From a bacterium (GTDB lineage Bacteria; UBP6; UBA1177), in contig JAEESW010000016.1 of assembly GCA_016290135.1 (NCBI GenBank), positions 1-45,535 of the forward strand: 45,535 nt of DNA, given 5' to 3'. The notes beneath the pieces were generated by a model. The model had not been told where the DNA came from, made no database searches, and saw only the letters and a program-made list of their open reading frames with translations. Within the stretch, counting starts at the first letter, position 1, and each line of letters begins with the position of its first letter. Both the position numbers and the translations under genes were made by a program. Shown piece after piece: positions 43,522 through 45,535 of the stretch.

Positions 43522-44823
43522 ATGCGATTCATATTTATACTTTTAGTCTTGTTCTCATTTTTCACAGTTTTTGCCAACGGCGCAGCAATTGACGGTTCAA
43601 GCCTTACAAGAACCGGTAATATAGTCTATCTGCAAAAAGAAAATATCAAAATAGAGAAAGAAAGTATCTCCATTGTGTTTGTGAATGATGTTTTCAAGTT
43701 CAATGTCAGATACAGGCTGAAAAACAGTTCTGAAAAAGCGGAAAAAATCGATTATGCTTTTCCCGTTTTGTTTGAAGATATTCTCGAGAATGGTTATGTA
43801 AGTGATGATCCTGAGTTCAAAAAAGACAAAATCCGTAATTTTTCTGTAAAAATCAACGGTGCCAAGCAAAAAATGAAAGAACAGAAAATTCCAAGAGGTG
43901 AACCTAATAATATTTATTTTGTGTATTCGTTTGATTTCCCTGCAAAACAGAGCCTTGAAATCGAAGTAAATTATGAAGTTGATCCGTGGGGAGAAGTCTA
44001 TGAATACGGACCGTATACTCTATACGGGTTCATGCCTCGAAAAACAAAATATTCTATGTCCAACGCAAAATATTTCGGTTCAGGATCGGCAGACGAGCTT
44101 GAAATAAACATTGATATGACTGATTTGTTCCGTAACGGCGGAAAACTGTTGACACTTGAGCCGAGAATTTTCTCATTTGACAAGGCTGGAACATTCAAAT
44201 TCAAAGGAAAAAATTTCGATTTTTCCAAAAACAGTGAAATAGAAATAGAATACGATAATTCCTTAAGAAATTTGTGGGATCAGATTGTCGGGAGTCGTCT
44301 CACGACAAAAAACAAGATTAAAAGTGTTAAAGTTTCATCAGCGATATCGGGAACAAAAGCTGAAAATATGTTTGACGGAGATCCGGCGACAGCATGGTGT
44401 GCAAGCGGCAAAAACAACTGGATAGAAGTCAAAACCGAGAAGAGCAATATAAGATTTATCGCTGTTTTGAACGGCAACACAAAAAATGAAAAGACTTTGT
44501 CGGAAAACGGCAAGGTAAAATCTCTTGAAATCGAGTATAAAAATTGTTCAGCCATATTAGCATGGGACAAACCAGAAAATCCTATTGACTTTTTGAAAAC
44601 AGAAAAACAAAAGGGTGACAAATATCCGGAAGAAGCGGAGATCAGGCAAAGATACGAGATTATTCACGAAAAACCTATTTATTTTGATTATGACATCGTT
44701 TATCTAGGTGAACGCGACATGCCTCATTATGAAAACTGCACTCTCCGCTTCAAAGTGAAAGAGATACTCCCCGGCAGCAAATTCAAAAATGTGTGCATCT
44801 CGGAGATTTTTATTTTGGAATAA
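43522..44823 (+). CDS. Secreted protein with C-terminal NADase-type glycan-binding-like domain
   Basis: The 433-residue product has an N-terminal signal peptide (MRFIFILLVLFSFFTVFANG). Residues about 40-245 form a beta-rich domain I do not recognise (FKFNVRYRLKNSSEKAEKID, then LEIEVNYEVDPWGEVYEYGP). The C-terminal half (about 265-433) begins KSVKVSSAISGTKAENMFDG, DPATAWCASGKNNWIEVKTE, and continues FIAVLNGNTKNEKTLSENGK. This is the pattern of the discoidin-like domain seen in NADase-type glycan-binding proteins. The gene may use the ribosome-binding site left by the scar upstream. A role in binding surface carbohydrate is inferred. Confidence 0.75.
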   Translation: MRFIFILLVLFSFFTVFANGAAIDGSSLTRTGNIVYLQKENIKIEKESISIVFVNDVFKFNVRYRLKNSSEKAEKIDYAFPVLFEDILENGYVSDDPEFKKDKIRNFSVKINGAKQKMKEQKIPRGEPNNIYFVYSFDFPAKQSLEIEVNYEVDPWGEVYEYGPYTLYGFMPRKTKYSMSNAKYFGSGSADELEINIDMTDLFRNGGKLLTLEPRIFSFDKAGTFKFKGKNFDFSKNSEIEIEYDNSLRNLWDQIVGSRLTTKNKIKSVKVSSAISGTKAENMFDGDPATAWCASGKNNWIEVKTEKSNIRFIAVLNGNTKNEKTLSENGKVKSLEIEYKNCSAILAWDKPENPIDFLKTEKQKGDKYPEEAEIRQRYEIIHEKPIYFDYDIVYLGERDMPHYENCTLRFKVKEILPGSKFKNVCISEIFILE

Positions 44824-44900
44824 AATATAATGGTCAAGCATTTCTGGACAAAAAAATCCTCCGAAAAAGTGTTTTTCGATGTAGTTGTGAGCATCAACAT

Positions 44901-44946
44901 GACACACGCCCCCGCCCTGCGGGCACTCCCTCTGACTCAGAGGGAG
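44901..44946. repeat. GC-rich intergenic palindromic element
   Basis: Two adjacent hairpins lie in the 153-base gap between convergent genes: CCCGC-CCT-GCGGG (44911-44923) and CTCCCTCT-GACTC-AGAGGGAG (44926-44946). The G+C content is far above the neighbouring sequence. Such paired inverted repeats resemble dispersed intergenic (REP- or MITE-like) elements, and could also stop transcription. No long T run follows on either strand. Confidence 0.65.
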
Positions 44947-44970
44947 AATTTTGACTGTAAACTTGATTCT

Positions 44971-45048
44971 ATTGGATTATTTTACATTGATGGAAACGAC
45001 GCCTTCCCATCCGGCTGCGATATAAATTTTTCCATCGATAAGCTGCGG
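44971..45048 (-). repeat. Direct repeat copy 2 (right end of accessory region)
   Basis: This is the intact-gene copy of the 78-base repeat described at 38553-38630, covering the final codons and stop of the beta-propeller gene and a few bases downstream. The spacing between copies is about 6.4 kb. Confidence 0.9.
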
Positions 45049-45535
45049 TTCTGAGTTGTAGGTGTCACGGTAGCCGTAGTAACTGTAGGAACTTGCAAAT
45101 GAAATGTCGTCGTCTCCCGATTTTTCCTTGCCGTCAGGAGTGATATAAGTCCATCCTTCGGTAGTCGAAACAAGCAGCCCTCCGTCGTTTACATTGAGTA
45201 TCGATCTCGCTTTGTCGAACGATTTTTTGTAGAGTTCCCTGCCGTCAGCCGCCGAAACAAGTCTGATCTCCGTTGTTCCGCTGGTGCTGTAGGAGCAGGT
45301 GTTCCACTCTTCGCCGACCATGGTTTTTACAAAGAAAACTTTGTCGTTTTTAGCGTAGACGTTATTTGCGACAGATTCGTATTTGTCGCCATTGTATCCG
45401 TATGAATTGGTCATAGTCTCTTTTTTGACAACTTTTACAGCAGTTTTGCTGTCGTTGAGCTTAAGGATGTAGAAGTCGTAAGTTCTGGAACTTGACCAGT
45501 AGTAGTCATCGTCACTGCTTACAGAGGCTTCGTCA
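44977..45535 (-). CDS. Beta-propeller (PQQ-repeat-like) protein, C-terminal part (cut by window edge)
   Basis: The minus-strand frame is open from the right edge to a TAA at 44977, giving 185 residues of the C-terminus; the start is outside the window. Repeating blade-like strands are visible: EIRLVSAADGRELYKKSF, GGLLVSTTEGWTYITPDGKE and QLIDGKIYIAAGWEGVVSIN. Aromatic and Asp/Gly-rich turns are typical of PQQ-type or WD-like propellers that are often periplasmic or surface lipoproteins. Its last 25 codons are duplicated at 38559-38663, marking it as the reference copy for the flanking repeat. Confidence 0.8.
   Translation of the reverse strand, partial: DEASVSSDDDYYWSSSRTYDFYILKLNDSKTAVKVVKKETMTNSYGYNGDKYESVANNVYAKNDKVFFVKTMVGEEWNTCSYSTSGTTEIRLVSAADGRELYKKSFDKARSILNVNDGGLLVSTTEGWTYITPDGKEKSGDDDISFASSYSYYGYRDTYNSEPQLIDGKIYIAAGWEGVVSINVK

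Noticed and set aside
38553-45048. Accessory island as a classical integrative element or prophage
   Set aside because: No integrase, transposase, phage structural gene or tRNA attachment site is present, and the flanking repeat is a gene end with 88 percent identity, not a perfect attachment duplication.
1-45535. CRISPR arrays or insertion sequences
   Set aside because: No regularly spaced repeats and no transposase-like frames were seen anywhere in the window.

Overview
This window is a stretch of bacterial chromosome with moderate G+C by eye. The organism looks diderm: it has signal-peptidase-II lipoproteins, a lytic murein transglycosylase and an Escherichia-type three-helix SecE. A pseudo-receiver/coiled-coil protein of the AglZ/FrzS type, a short RdgC-like protein and acidic-linker DUF1566 lipoproteins recall deltaproteobacterial or myxobacterial lineages and related uncultured groups. 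I cannot fix the phylum. Two near-perfect parS sites about 16 kb apart, together with the rpoB and str ribosomal cluster, suggest a position close to the replication origin.

Layout. (1) 1-9128, minus strand: one translation/transcription supercluster read from a good sigma-70-type promoter at 9101-9128, in the order rpsL-rpsG-fusA-tuf-rpmG-trnW-secE-nusG-rplK-rplA-rplJ-rplL-rpoB. An L10-type autoregulatory leader precedes rplJ and an attenuator hairpin lies between rplL and rpoB. rpoB runs off the left edge. (2) 9238-10595, minus: rimI and an overlapping Cys-rich protein with an acidic/basic tail. (3) 10783-15108, plus: a small proline-rich secreted peptide, then a tightly overlapping operon of an RdgC-like protein, its small partner, a WalJ-type hydrolase, TatD and a GT22-type membrane glycosyltransferase. 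(4) 15128-17483, minus: tRNA-Leu, the pseudo-receiver/coiled-coil protein and a small unknown. (5) 17688-35049, plus: two glycosyltransferases, a GspE/PilB ATPase, a decayed endonuclease-fold lipoprotein, ACP, gmk-rel, dapA, a sugar oxidoreductase, a PyrK-like protein, a TPR lipoprotein, a DUF1566 lipoprotein, RNase J, NfeD plus an SPFH protein, and truA. (6) 35095-38477, minus: a lytic transglycosylase overlapping a PP2C phosphatase with a cyclic-nucleotide-binding-like domain.

(7) 38553-45535 is the accessory region. It is visibly AT-richer than the rest and is bounded by two same-orientation copies (about 78 bp, 69/78 identical) of the 3' end of a beta-propeller gene; the left copy is a stranded fragment and the right copy is the real gene running off the right edge. 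Between them lie a truncated EGF-like secreted peptide, two membrane-anchored Cys-rich Sel1-like proteins, an 82-residue protein with a duplicated tail motif, two tandem ankyrin lipoproteins, and a secreted protein ending in a NADase-type glycan-binding-like domain. The 82-residue gene has left a truncated copy and what looks like an internal-deletion scar elsewhere in the island, so the region seems to grow and shrink by cassette duplication and deletion. It is the best candidate here for something undescribed; its function is unknown.

Other points worth a check are a Rel enzyme whose hydrolase site looks intact but whose synthetase site looks degraded, and a lipoprotein with an endonuclease/phosphatase fold that has lost its catalytic histidines.
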